This document shows, in pieces, positions 34,544 to 43,400 of a DNA stretch of 64,000 bases. The notes below the pieces were generated by a model, which saw only the letters and a list, made by a program, of their open reading frames with translations, was not told the origin of the DNA and made no database searches. Numbering within the stretch: the stretch's first letter is position 1; every line of letters begins with the position of its first letter. A program made the position numbers and the translations under genes. The stretch lies in contig DEJQ01000027.1 in NCBI GenBank assembly GCA_002353575.1, positions 7,637 through 71,636 of the forward strand, in the 5' to 3' direction. The DNA comes from Prevotellaceae bacterium UBA2744 (GTDB lineage: Bacteria > Bacteroidota > Bacteroidia > Bacteroidales > Bacteroidaceae).

Positions 34544-36931
34544 TTATTGGAAATTAGAGTCCATTTCACTTTCTTCAGCTGGCTCTTTTGGCGCAGAGTT
34601 CAGGTCATCCAGTTCGCTGGAACAGAACTCAAAGCCGTTAGGAATGGCAAAAGTGTCAGTCTGGGCAATTCCAAAATCCTTATTTGCAAATACCTTCTTA
34701 AGGAAATTACCTACAGCAGGCAGGGCAGCTCTTGCACCCTGTCCGAATGCCATACTGCGAAAATGTATGTCGCGGTCTTCACCACCTACCCAGCAGCCGA
34801 CAACCAACTTTGGTACAACACCCATGAACCAACCGTCGGCATTCGAGTTTGTCGTACCAGTCTTACCAATCATATCGGCAGAGATGCCATACTTTTCTGT
34901 TCTCAGAGAATGACCCGTTCCGTGGTCTATTACGGCGCGAAGCATATCAATCATTTTATAGCATGACTCCTGCGACATCACCTCGTTCATCCTTGGTGTG
35001 AAAGTTTCGATTATGTTACCATCCGCATCCTCTATATGTGATACGAGCAGCGGAGAGAAACGTACACCATTATTCGCAAATGCAGTATAGGCACTTACCA
35101 TCTCGCCCACACTCACGTCGCACGGTCCCAGACACAGAGGCAGTGACGGATGGATATTCTGTGTTGTAATGCCAAACAGATGCAGCATATCTATCAGTGC
35201 GTTTGGATTCAGCTGGCTCATCACATATGCTGCAATCCAGTTGTTCGACTGTGAGAGTCCCCATTTCAGTGTAACCATCTCTCCATACCGAGCCTTCGAA
35301 CTGTTTCTTGGTGTCCAAGCCATAGGTCCGGAGCCGTATGTCAACTGCACGTTCGGAGCCACATCGCATGGGGTAAACCCATTTTCCATTGCCAGAGTAT
35401 AGAGGAATGGTTTCATCGTAGAGCCGATTTGTCGGCGACCTCCACCCAGAATATTATCATATTGGAAATACTTATAGTTTAAGCCGCCTACATATACCTT
35501 CACGTGTCCGTTTCGTGGATCCATTGCCATCATGGCAGTTCTCAGAAAATGCTTATAATAACGGATTGAATCCATTGGAGTCATGTCCACTTCATCGTTC
35601 TTACCATACAACATCATCGAAGTCTTCGTATTGAATGCCTTTTCGATTTCCTCATCACTATATCCGTCTTTCTTCATCACTCTGTAACGTTCACTCTGGC
35701 GCATGGCTCTATGCAGTATCTGATCTATCTTCTCCTTTGACAGATCCCAGAACGGAGCAGTCGGATTACCAACCTGCTCTTTGTCGAACGCCTTCTGCAA
35801 ATATCCCGATACGTGGTTTGCCACACACTCCTCAGCATATTGCTGCATACGACTGTCGATTGTTGTATATATCTTCAGACCGTCGGTATATATATTGTAA
35901 TGCGAGCCGTCCTTCTTCACGTTTTTGTTACACCATCCGTACAGAGGGTCGTTTTCCCATGCCAGGCTGTCGTCATAATACTGCTGATACTGCCATGATG
36001 CATAATCCTCTCTTTCTGGTTTCTTGGCCATGAACACCCGACGCAGATACTCGCGGAAATATGGCGCCATACCCTCCTTGTGGTCCTGTCGGTGGAATCG
36101 GCTTACGTCCAGAGGTTTTTGCTGTGCCGCCTTCATCTCTTCCGTAGTCAGATAGCCCGATTTCTTCATTTGTGCCAACACTACGTTACGACGACTACGG
36201 CTGCGGTCCAGAAATCGTTTGGGATTGTAGAGTGACGGATTCTTACACATACCCACCAAAGTAGCACATTCTTCCAGTGTAAGATCCTGTACGCGGTCGC
36301 GTCCGAAATAAGTCTTTGCAGCATTCTTTATGCCCACGGCATTATTCAGGAAGTCGAAATAGTTCAGGTACATCGTCAGGATTTCCTCTTTCGTGTAGAA
36401 TCGTTCCAACTGAACAGCAATATACCATTCGATAGGCTTCTGCATCAGACGTTTACGCGTATCGCGAGCCACTTCCGAGTAAAGCTGCTTAGCAAGCTGC
36501 TGAGTGATAGTCGAACCACCGCCTGCCGACTTCTGGTTCATGAATCCTCGTTTCACGATGGCACGTACTAATGCTCTAAGGTCAACACCAGAGTGCTCAA
36601 AGAAGCGTTCATCCTCCGTTGCGACCAGTGCATTCACCAGATTCTGTGGCAGTGAGTCATAGGTCACCATCACGCGGTTTTCCGATGCATAGCTCCACGT
36701 ACCCAGCAGTTTATTATCGCTTGTGAACACTCTTGATGCATATTTATTAATAGGGTTCTCGAGGTCTGAGACAGGTGGCAGTTCACCGAACCATCCCTGC
36801 GAGATACTGAAGATAAACAGTGCTATGCAGGCAAAGATAAACAGAACGAATCCCCACAGTACGATTAGTATTTTAGGCATATGTCCTAAATCCCTTACCT
36901 TCTTTTCTTTGTCGTCTGAAACGTTAGTCAT
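34544..36931 (-). CDS. Class A penicillin-binding protein (PBP1A type)
   Basis: A bifunctional peptidoglycan synthase. After a short cytoplasmic part there is one membrane anchor (residues ~20-43). The glycosyltransferase domain has the catalytic Glu in ATEDERFFEH (E106) and GGSTITQQLAKQL. The transpeptidase domain has S504-x-x-K507 (GSTMKPF), S562-N-N and K690-T-G. A weakly conserved insertion lies between the two around residues 300-450. The C-terminus is acidic and disordered. 795 residues is normal for Bacteroidales. It precedes kdsB on the same strand. Confidence 0.94.
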   Translation of the reverse strand: MTNVSDDKEKKVRDLGHMPKILIVLWGFVLFIFACIALFIFSISQGWFGELPPVSDLENPINKYASRVFTSDNKLLGTWSYASENRVMVTYDSLPQNLVNALVATEDERFFEHSGVDLRALVRAIVKRGFMNQKSAGGGSTITQQLAKQLYSEVARDTRKRLMQKPIEWYIAVQLERFYTKEEILTMYLNYFDFLNNAVGIKNAAKTYFGRDRVQDLTLEECATLVGMCKNPSLYNPKRFLDRSRSRRNVVLAQMKKSGYLTTEEMKAAQQKPLDVSRFHRQDHKEGMAPYFREYLRRVFMAKKPEREDYASWQYQQYYDDSLAWENDPLYGWCNKNVKKDGSHYNIYTDGLKIYTTIDSRMQQYAEECVANHVSGYLQKAFDKEQVGNPTAPFWDLSKEKIDQILHRAMRQSERYRVMKKDGYSDEEIEKAFNTKTSMMLYGKNDEVDMTPMDSIRYYKHFLRTAMMAMDPRNGHVKVYVGGLNYKYFQYDNILGGGRRQIGSTMKPFLYTLAMENGFTPCDVAPNVQLTYGSGPMAWTPRNSSKARYGEMVTLKWGLSQSNNWIAAYVMSQLNPNALIDMLHLFGITTQNIHPSLPLCLGPCDVSVGEMVSAYTAFANNGVRFSPLLVSHIEDADGNIIETFTPRMNEVMSQESCYKMIDMLRAVIDHGTGHSLRTEKYGISADMIGKTGTTNSNADGWFMGVVPKLVVGCWVGGEDRDIHFRSMAFGQGARAALPAVGNFLKKVFANKDFGIAQTDTFAIPNGFEFCSSELDDLNSAPKEPAEESEMDSNFQ

Positions 36932-36950
36932 AATATGTTATAGAATATTT

Positions 36951-37613
36951 TTACCAATTTATGATAGACTTTCCCGTCTTCGACAGGTAGTCATTTGTCA
37001 GCGAGAAATGATGATTACCGAAGAATCCTCTGTATGCAGACAGTGGTGACGGATGTGCCGAGCGCAGTATATAGTGTTTCTTTGGGTCTATCAGCTTAGC
37101 CTTGCTTTGTGCGTAGCTGCCCCACAGAATGAATACCAGACCGTCTTTCTTCTCGCTGAGTATTCTGATTACAGCATCGGTAAACTCCTCCCATCCTCGT
37201 CCTTGGTGTGCACCGGCCTGGTGTTCCCTGACTGTCAATGTAGCGTTTAGTAGCAGTACTCCCTGTTCTGCCCAGTGGCTCAGGTTTCCCGACTGCGGAA
37301 TCTCCTTCCCCACGTCGCTTTTCAGTTCCTTGAAGATATTCAAGAGCGATGGAGGGAACTGCACACCGTCGTTCACCGAGAAGCACAATCCATGTGCCTG
37401 CCCTGGTTCGTGATAAGGGTCTTGACCTATCAGTACCACTTTTACATTGCTGAAAGGACACAAATCGAATGCATTGAATATCAGTCCTGCCGGAGGATAT
37501 ACCCTGCCATGCTTATATTCCTCCCTGACAAAGTCAGTCAGTTTGGCAAAGTAAGGCTTGTCAAACTCCGTTTGCAAAACCTCCTTCCAACTCGCCTCAA
37601 TCCTTACGTTCAT
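36951..37613 (-). CDS. ung: Uracil-DNA glycosylase
   Basis: Ung removes uracil from DNA. The water-activating motif VVLIGQDPYHEPGQAHGLCF (catalytic Asp in GQDPYH) and the C-terminal HPSPLSAYRGFFG loop are both present. The ATG at 37613 overlaps the stop of the PqqD-like gene as ATGA, the best-supported start; a longer frame begins inside that gene. 220 residues is normal. It is probably co-transcribed with the PqqD-like gene. Confidence 0.95.
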   Translation of the reverse strand: MNVRIEASWKEVLQTEFDKPYFAKLTDFVREEYKHGRVYPPAGLIFNAFDLCPFSNVKVVLIGQDPYHEPGQAHGLCFSVNDGVQFPPSLLNIFKELKSDVGKEIPQSGNLSHWAEQGVLLLNATLTVREHQAGAHQGRGWEEFTDAVIRILSEKKDGLVFILWGSYAQSKAKLIDPKKHYILRSAHPSPLSAYRGFFGNHHFSLTNDYLSKTGKSIINW

Positions 37614-37876
37614 CCCGCCAGCCCAATCTTCTTCCACTCCTCGGCAAGTGCTTCGGCATCCTTTCTTGCAGTTTCTTCATCCACTTCGTATTCGTCAGTC
37701 AGCACCTTTATCATATCGTCTATTCCAAACTCCTTACCCACGACAGCTGTCCAAACCGATGCAGCCGATTCGTTTAGAGTGATTATTTGCGAAAAATTAA
37801 TATTTTCCACTCCGTGAGAGATGACGATATTCTCTCCACAGATAGTACGTAATTCAAAACCTTCTTTAATCTTCAT
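37610..37876 (-). CDS. PqqD-like peptide-binding (RRE) protein
   Basis: An 88-residue winged-helix protein of the PqqD family: EGFELRTICGENIVI, then NFSQIITLNESAASVWTAV with the conserved Asn-Glu and Trp, and an acidic helix (VLTDEYEVDEETARKDAEALAEE). PqqD-type domains hold leader peptides for modifying enzymes in RiPP pathways. No radical SAM or cyclase gene is next to it; instead it precedes ung with ATGA overlap. It has its own promoter (37909-37939) but lies just downstream of the S24/S26 peptidase and HPr-kinase-like genes on the same strand, which suggests a functional link. Confidence 0.82.
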   Translation of the reverse strand: MKIKEGFELRTICGENIVISHGVENINFSQIITLNESAASVWTAVVGKEFGIDDMIKVLTDEYEVDEETARKDAEALAEEWKKIGLAG

Positions 37877-37908
37877 TTAAAAAAAACAGATGTTTATATA
37901 AACTCCTG

Positions 37909-37939
37909 CAAAGTTATATAAAAATCTTCTACCTACGAA
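37909..37939 (-). promoter_or_regulatory. Promoter of the PqqD-like/ung pair
   Basis: On the minus strand TAACTTTG (37916-37909) is preceded at exactly 19 bp by TTCG (37939-37936), close to the TTTG -33 consensus. Confidence 0.55.
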
Positions 37940-37963
37940 AAAAGAAGTGCAGAATATTTCCGA

Positions 37964-38443
37964 TTATTTTCTCTGCCATCTTTGTGGCAGTTGGTGCATA
38001 GCCAATAGTCGGTATAAAGCAAGCATATAGCGACGTATAGGGACGAGTCGTGTCCATACGAAAGAATAAGTCTTCCACAGTTTGGAAGTCCTTAGATCAT
38101 ATGTTTTCCCGTTTCTCACCACGGCGATGAGCCTTGCCCTCACGTCTTCCTCCATGCATCGTTCTGTTCCCTGTACATTACCGTCCCCTCTCAGAGTCAC
38201 GCTTCCGTCAGCAATCCTTACTATCCTGTGGCATACGAACACACCATTGCGAATCTCAGCCAACACAGCGTCCCCTACCCTTATTCCATCATTTATCTTT
38301 GCAAATATCAGACCGTCACGCCCGTTATGGATAAACGGCATCATGCTATTGCCCCTGGCTGTGATCGTGACAGTGTGTCCTTCGTTTATCAGTTCCACCA
38401 CCTGTGGTAAGAACACCTCATTCTGCATCTGAAGAATTTCCAT
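37964..38443 (-). CDS. S24/S26-family serine peptidase (signal-peptidase-like)
   Basis: 159 residues. The nucleophile motif is GNSMMPFI (S33), followed by DGLIFAKINDG, GDAVLAEIRNGVFVCHRIV with His72, and a beta-rich region with LRGDGN. The Lys of bacterial LepB-type enzymes is not evident, so a Ser-His arrangement (SipW/archaeal type) is likely. There is no clear N-terminal span, though the C-terminus has a hydrophobic helix-like stretch. Small relatives often act in peptide-maturation clusters beside PqqD and HPr-kinase-like proteins. It starts 13 bp after the HPr-kinase-like gene. Confidence 0.75.
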   Translation of the reverse strand: MEILQMQNEVFLPQVVELINEGHTVTITARGNSMMPFIHNGRDGLIFAKINDGIRVGDAVLAEIRNGVFVCHRIVRIADGSVTLRGDGNVQGTERCMEEDVRARLIAVVRNGKTYDLRTSKLWKTYSFVWTRLVPIRRYMLALYRLLAMHQLPQRWQRK

Positions 38444-38456
38444 CTCCCCGTTTCCT

Positions 38457-39341
38457 CTATACAGCTCTTATGGTTTTATAACTCAGTTGGCATGCAGCCT
38501 CGTCGGGCAGACACTCCAGCAGATAGCTCTTCGAATGTTCCATAACCGCCTTGATCGTGTCACACACACCGGTGTAGTTTCTCTCGTCCCATTTCATTAC
38601 CGAACACGAAGGTAGCAGCGAAGCAAAAGTCTCCACTACGGTCATAGGTCTTATCTCATTATACGGAGCCTGCTTCAGTTGTAAAAATGCCCCTACGGGT
38701 GCATCTGTATTTCTGTAGCAAGGAGTCTTTCCGCTCCATGGCGAACCATATACCCTCACTGTGCCGTCCTCTTCAGCTCTTACTACGGGGTTGTCATCGT
38801 TCATCAAATCTGTACCTTCTATATGTTTCAGCCACAGCCCAGTATGCGTGCTCTTTCCTGTTCCGCTCACACCGAGGCACAGATATCCGTAGCCGTCCTT
38901 TCTCACTACCGATGCATGCATCAGCACCGTCTGTCTGAGTGACCCTGCAAAGGCATACATCATCATCAAGGCATTGTTCAGTCCGAACTTACGCATCGAC
39001 AGTGTTCCGTTCAATCTCACAACAGACTTGTCGAACGTAGCATTCGTTTCCATCATACTGCATCGTTTACCTTCCGGGTTCGATACAACAATCTGGTACG
39101 CCCCCTCTTCCGTTCTATACACATCGTGCATATTCCCTCCGCAGTCGAAATGTCCTATCTCCTTCCCCCTCTTCTCCGGATGCCAATCATCATCAACTAT
39201 CATATTGAACATCACGTTCTCTCCTTCTGCCGCATCAATTTCAAACGGTTTACTCGACACTACAAGTTCATCAGTATTCCTCTCATCCTGAAATACCAAC
39301 TCATACACATGTCCACCAACCTTATAATATTTTCTTTCCAT
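38457..39341 (-). CDS. HPr-kinase/PEP-carboxykinase-like P-loop protein
   Basis: The P-loop GVSGTGKST (residues 157-165) is followed by HTGLWLKHIEGTDLMNDDNPVV, the Mg-binding DD and the HprK/PEPCK pattern with YGSPWSGKTP. The first ~140 residues are a domain of unknown role. Relatives occur next to PqqD-like proteins in lasso-peptide and other RiPP clusters and in uncharacterised Bacteroidetes operons, where they may phosphorylate a serine or a small substrate. The real substrate is unknown here. Starts 36 bp after the clostripain-family gene. Confidence 0.75.
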   Translation of the reverse strand: MERKYYKVGGHVYELVFQDERNTDELVVSSKPFEIDAAEGENVMFNMIVDDDWHPEKRGKEIGHFDCGGNMHDVYRTEEGAYQIVVSNPEGKRCSMMETNATFDKSVVRLNGTLSMRKFGLNNALMMMYAFAGSLRQTVLMHASVVRKDGYGYLCLGVSGTGKSTHTGLWLKHIEGTDLMNDDNPVVRAEEDGTVRVYGSPWSGKTPCYRNTDAPVGAFLQLKQAPYNEIRPMTVVETFASLLPSCSVMKWDERNYTGVCDTIKAVMEHSKSYLLECLPDEAACQLSYKTIRAV

Positions 39342-39377
39342 TTTTTATCTATTACTTCTTACCTCAAACTTCTCACC

Positions 39378-40643
39378 TCACTCCCACACAGCCTGTGCCC
39401 ACGGAGTATCGTAATACCCTCCGGCATAATACCTGAAATTGTATTTTTCTGCATATTTCTTCAGCGGCACATGCATTGCCACACCGCTATATTGTTTGCC
39501 ATCTACAGTCTTATAAGTTTTACTCATCACATCCGAAAACCATGTATTCGTATATGCACTCTTGATAATAATCTTGTCCAGTTCAGTCAGCCACTCAGTC
39601 ATATCCTCCTCATCCATCACTTTCATCATCAGCCCCTTTATATCGAAAAAATCAGGATAGCAGTAATCCCCCCAAACGCCTGTATAATAGTCATACCAGT
39701 AATAATCCAGAATAGTTGGCTTGCTGTCTCCATTTACATACTCAGCTTCGAGTAGTTTCTGCTTGTACTTCTGAACGTAAGGACGTGTCACTTGAGCAAA
39801 CGCTTCAAGTTTACTGCAATCCACAGCCGACAGCAGAATGCCATACGAAGTTGACCATCTATAAGCCTCGTAATAAGTATCCACCATACCCTCTACATAA
39901 TTATTATCACTATACATAGGCTTCAGTATCGTATGGTATGGTGCTCCGTCGCCCGGCACTTCAGCAGGCGAACTTATAATTGCCTTTGCAACATTCCTCA
40001 GCGTATATAGGACTTCGATTGACTGCATGAAGCAGGCATCGAAAATGATGAAATCCATCATGCCTACATCATTTATCGCCTGGGCAATCTCATCAATATC
40101 CATCTTATATCCAGTCTTCTTATCGTTACTGTTATCCACGCCAAACGACCTGGTCTTCACCCCGTAAGTCTTCTCGTTCATGCTTGGATAGACAGGAATC
40201 CATCCGTTACCGTGCGACCACATTACCAGTCCGTAGCTTGCAGCCTTGTAGTGCTCCACAGTGTACTGCAGAACCCACTTCAGTTGGTCATACGTACATG
40301 AATTCACCTCCGTATCGAATTGGTAAATCGGGGTCAGTTCCTGCAGTTTCTTTCCCGCACATCCAAAGGTCACGTCATATATTCGCGGTTCCGATGCGTC
40401 ATCCAAGTAAACTACCAGATGATCCTTGTCACTCATATACTTCGCACCCACCAACATCTCCTTTATATCGGTAGAAGCCTGCGATGACATATTATTATCG
40501 GCTACGGCATAAACCAAAACGGTACGACCTTCCGTCGTACCATATCGTTCCGGTTGCGGTTCATTCTTTGCGTCATCCTTCTTACAGGCGAACAGCAACA
40601 CAGTGACTACTAAAAATATTATAATGTGTCCTGCCCTGCTCAC
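39378..40643 (-). CDS. Clostripain-family (C11) cysteine protease lipoprotein
   Basis: A signal with lipobox LLFAC (lipid Cys20) puts it in the cell envelope. The C11 catalytic pair is His144 in MWSHGNGW and Cys204 in IFDACFMQS. C11 enzymes usually cut after Arg or Lys and self-activate. 421 residues, one domain. The start is GTG overlapping the previous stop (GTGA). It sits between an exported protein and the HPr-kinase-like gene in the operon that begins with rpoD. Confidence 0.87.
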   Translation of the reverse strand: MSRAGHIIIFLVVTVLLFACKKDDAKNEPQPERYGTTEGRTVLVYAVADNNMSSQASTDIKEMLVGAKYMSDKDHLVVYLDDASEPRIYDVTFGCAGKKLQELTPIYQFDTEVNSCTYDQLKWVLQYTVEHYKAASYGLVMWSHGNGWIPVYPSMNEKTYGVKTRSFGVDNSNDKKTGYKMDIDEIAQAINDVGMMDFIIFDACFMQSIEVLYTLRNVAKAIISSPAEVPGDGAPYHTILKPMYSDNNYVEGMVDTYYEAYRWSTSYGILLSAVDCSKLEAFAQVTRPYVQKYKQKLLEAEYVNGDSKPTILDYYWYDYYTGVWGDYCYPDFFDIKGLMMKVMDEEDMTEWLTELDKIIIKSAYTNTWFSDVMSKTYKTVDGKQYSGVAMHVPLKKYAEKYNFRYYAGGYYDTPWAQAVWE

Positions 40644-41176
40644 TTCTTTACTTCGTTTTGAGATACCTGTTCTTCATTCTGTTGCTGAGTCTCTTCCTTG
40701 CTTTCTTTATATCGCATATCCAGCGGATGCTTAAAGCGGAACTCATCCAGAATGACCGTAGTGACTTCCTTGTCATTATGAGCCAGATAGCGTTTTCTCA
40801 CCTTGGCCAGCTTCTTCTTCAGGGTCTCCTTTTTCTCGCTGAAGAAGACCGCAACAGTCTGATTGCCTTCCTCCAGCACACCCTCCACATAACTCTGCAG
40901 TTGTAGGCTCATTGCCGAACGGAAAGGCAAAAACTTAGTTTTCTTCTGAATAGCAAGACTATCTACCTCACTAATCTCAGTGATAAACACTTCGTCTCCT
41001 CCGAGTCGTTGCGACACACCGAACACATACACTTTGCCGGCAGTCTTCTCCATAACGAACGGATCATGTGCCCCCTGATCCTTCTTAGTCTTATTTTTCT
41101 GTGCTGCGGCAGTGCTCCATGTAGCAGCCACAGTCACAGCCAGAAGTACAGAAACTATATATTTTATCAGCACCAT
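40640..41176 (-). CDS. Exported protein of unknown function
   Basis: 178 residues with a clear signal peptide (MVLIKYIVSVLLAVTVAATW..AAA-Q). The mature part has KVYVFGVSQRLGGDEVFITEI and is followed by a Lys/Glu-rich coiled stretch (KKETLKKKLAKVRKR) and a Gln/Glu-rich end. I do not recognise the family. The ATG is one base after the rpoD stop and its stop overlaps the clostripain-family start, so it is translationally coupled on both sides. Confidence 0.7.
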   Translation of the reverse strand: MVLIKYIVSVLLAVTVAATWSTAAAQKNKTKKDQGAHDPFVMEKTAGKVYVFGVSQRLGGDEVFITEISEVDSLAIQKKTKFLPFRSAMSLQLQSYVEGVLEEGNQTVAVFFSEKKETLKKKLAKVRKRYLAHNDKEVTTVILDEFRFKHPLDMRYKESKEETQQQNEEQVSQNEVKK

Positions 41177-41177
41177 A

Positions 41178-42038
41178 TTATCCTAAGTACGACTTCAGCA
41201 GTTTATTCCTGGAATTAGCTCTCAGTCGGCGAATAGCCTTCTCCTTGATTTGGCGCACACGCTCACGCGTCAGATTGAATCGGTCGCCTATCTCCTCCAA
41301 AGTCTTCTCCTGTTCGCCGATACCAAAGAACATACGGATTATCTCTTTTTCCCTTGGAGTCAGAGTGTCCAGTGTGCGGTCAATCTCCTTCGACAGTGAC
41401 TCGCTCACCAGCGAACGGTCAGCCATAGGCGAATCATCATTCACCAGCACATCCAGCAGACTGTTATCCTCACCCTCTACAAATGGAGCGTCCACGCTGA
41501 TGTGTCGTCCGCTCACCTTCATAGTGTCAGCCACCTTATCTACGGGCAAGTCGAGCTGTTCAGCCAGTTCCTCGGCCGATGGGCGTCGTTCGTTCTCCTG
41601 TTCAAACTTCGAGAAAGCCTTGCTGATTTTATTCAGCGACCCCACCTGATTCAGAGGCAGACGGACGATACGGCTCTGTTCAGCCAATGCCTGCAGAATA
41701 CTCTGGCGAATCCACCATACAGCATAACTGATAAACTTAAAACCGCGAGTCTCGTCAAACTTCTCAGCAGCCTTAATCAGTCCCAAGTTACCCTCATTGA
41801 TGAGGTCAGGCAGACTCAGTCCCTGATTCTGGTACTGCTTAGCCACCGACACCACGAAACGAAGGTTAGCCCTGGTCAGTTTTTCCAAGGCACGGCGGTC
41901 ACCCTTACGGATGCGTCCTGCCAGTTCTACTTCCTCTTCAACGGTAATCAATTCCTCATGACCGATCTCCTGTAAATACTTATCAAGCGAAGCACTCTCT
42001 CGGTTGGTGATGCTCTTCGTAATCTTTAATTGTCTCAT
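41178..42038 (-). CDS. rpoD: Primary RNA polymerase sigma factor (Bacteroidetes RpoD/SigA)
   Basis: 286 residues, the usual length of the Bacteroidetes primary sigma, which lacks the long N-terminal region of E. coli sigma 70. Region 1.2 (SLDKYLQEIGHEELI), region 2 (LRFVVSVAKQYQNQGLSLPDLIN, then YAVWWIRQSI), and region 4 (LEEIGDRFNLTRERVRQIKEKAI) are clear. The ATG at 42038 is chosen as the family start MRQLKITKSITNRES follows; the longer frame has no family support. It reads the TTTG/TAnnTTTG promoters seen in this window. The gene heads a run of four more genes on the same strand. Confidence 0.95.
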   Translation of the reverse strand: MRQLKITKSITNRESASLDKYLQEIGHEELITVEEEVELAGRIRKGDRRALEKLTRANLRFVVSVAKQYQNQGLSLPDLINEGNLGLIKAAEKFDETRGFKFISYAVWWIRQSILQALAEQSRIVRLPLNQVGSLNKISKAFSKFEQENERRPSAEELAEQLDLPVDKVADTMKVSGRHISVDAPFVEGEDNSLLDVLVNDDSPMADRSLVSESLSKEIDRTLDTLTPREKEIIRMFFGIGEQEKTLEEIGDRFNLTRERVRQIKEKAIRRLRANSRNKLLKSYLG

Positions 42039-42356
42039 ACAGAATAAACTATAAAAACCTTTACGTGCGTATGCGCACAATTAGCTTGCAAAATTATAAA
42101 TTTCCCTTCAATTAAAGAGCAACTTTCCCTAAAAAAAATCAAAAAACACCATTTTTTCAGATTTCTTCACTTTTACCATCCATCATCTTCTTTCCATCAA
42201 TAAGAGCGGTAATTTGGAGGTTACTGCCCCCAACCTGCCTGGGCTGACTAAAGGAATGAGGTTTTAAGGAAAAACTTACAAAAGAATGCTAACGTTGAGG
42301 TTGATATGTTTTGTGCTTCCAAAAAAAACTTGTACCTTCGCAGAAAATTTGAAATT
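42039..42356. other. Divergent intergenic region between rpoD and pheS
   Basis: 318 bp. For rpoD, a TAATTTTG -7 box lies on the minus strand at 42096-42089, and its leader holds a small hairpin, GTGCG-TATG-CGCAC (42065-42078). A pheS promoter lies at 42310-42340. Between them, 42203-42250 is a GC-rich stretch (GCGGTAATTTGGAGGTTACT, then CCCCCAACCTGCCTGGGC) in otherwise AT-rich DNA, with an AGGTT/AACCT stem at 42218-42236; no gene is seen in it. Confidence 0.55.
42310..42340 (+). promoter_or_regulatory. Promoter of pheS
   Basis: TTTG at 42310-42313 and TACCTTCG at 42333-42340 are 19 bp apart; the ATG is 17 bp further on. Confidence 0.75.
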
Positions 42357-43379
42357 ATGATGTTAGAGAAAATACAGAATCTGCTTGCTGAGGTGGAGCA
42401 ACTGAAGGCTAAGAATGCTGAGGATATCGAGGCTCTGCGAATCAAGTATCTGAGTAAGAAGGGTGAGATTACAGCCCTGATGAATGATTTCCGTAGTGTG
42501 CCGGCTGAGCAGAAGAAGGAAATCGGTATCAAGATTAACGAACTGAAGAATAAGGCTCAGGAGGTTATCAACGGACTGAGACAGACGCTGCAGCAGAGCG
42601 ACGGTGAGGAAACTAATATCGATATCACCCGTACCGCCTACCCTGTTGAACTGGGTACACGTCACCCGCTGACGATAGTAAAGAACGAAATCGTTGACAT
42701 TTTCTCAAGACTGGGCTTCTCGCTGGCCGAGGGACCAGAGGTGGAAGATGACTGGCACGTGTTCTCGAGCATGAATTTTGCTGAAGATCACCCAGCACGC
42801 GATATGCAGGATACGTTCTTCGTAGAGGCTCATCCGGACATCATTCTGCGTACGCACACCAGTTCTGTGCAGAGCCGCGTGATGGAACGCACCCAGCCGC
42901 CAATCCGAATCGTGTGTCCGGGACGCGTGTATAGAAACGAGGCCATATCGGCCCGTGCCCACTGCTTCTTCCACCAGGTGGAGGGTCTGTACGTAGATAC
43001 CGACGTGAGCTTCACCGACCTGATGCAGGTGTTGCTGCTGTTCTCGAGAGAAATGTTCGGCGAGGATACTCAGATACGTATGCGCCCGAGCTACTTCCCG
43101 TTCACCGAACCGAGTGCCGAGATGGACGTGAGCTGTACGCTCTGCAAGGGCAAGGGATGCTCGATGTGTAAGGGCAGCGGATGGCTCGAGATTCTGGGTT
43201 GCGGAATGGTGCACCCGAGAGTACTGGAACTTAACGGCATCGACTCCACGAAGTATAAGGGTTATGCTTTTGGTATGGGTGTAGAGCGCATAGCAAACCT
43301 GAAGTACCAGGTGAAGGACCTGCGACTGTTCTCAGAAAATGATGTACGATTCCTGAAAGAATTTGAAGCCGCTAATTGA
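42357..43379 (+). CDS. pheS: Phenylalanyl-tRNA synthetase alpha subunit
   Basis: The catalytic subunit of the alpha2-beta2 enzyme charging tRNA-Phe. The N-terminal coiled coil (KIQNLLAEVEQLKAKNAED) binds tRNA, followed by class II motifs: HPLTIVKNEIVDIFSRLGF, TPSSVQSRVMER-type motif 2 (LRTHTSSVQSRVM), and GMGVERIANLKY as motif 3. The start may be the ATG at 42357 or the next one at 42360. The promoter lies inside the longer frame, which rules out the earlier start. 340 residues is normal. pheT is not in the window next to it. Confidence 0.95.
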   Translation: MMLEKIQNLLAEVEQLKAKNAEDIEALRIKYLSKKGEITALMNDFRSVPAEQKKEIGIKINELKNKAQEVINGLRQTLQQSDGEETNIDITRTAYPVELGTRHPLTIVKNEIVDIFSRLGFSLAEGPEVEDDWHVFSSMNFAEDHPARDMQDTFFVEAHPDIILRTHTSSVQSRVMERTQPPIRIVCPGRVYRNEAISARAHCFFHQVEGLYVDTDVSFTDLMQVLLLFSREMFGEDTQIRMRPSYFPFTEPSAEMDVSCTLCKGKGCSMCKGSGWLEILGCGMVHPRVLELNGIDSTKYKGYAFGMGVERIANLKYQVKDLRLFSENDVRFLKEFEAAN

Positions 43380-43400
43380 TAATAAAAACTGAATAAAACA

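Noticed and set aside
37877..37963. A precursor peptide gene for the PqqD-like protein
   Set aside because: The gap holds a promoter but no start-stop pair of useful length, and no other short conserved frame is visible nearby.
39126..39755. 209-residue plus-strand frame over the HPr-kinase-like and clostripain genes
   Set aside because: Antisense to motif-bearing genes; very hydrophobic and repetitive without domain.
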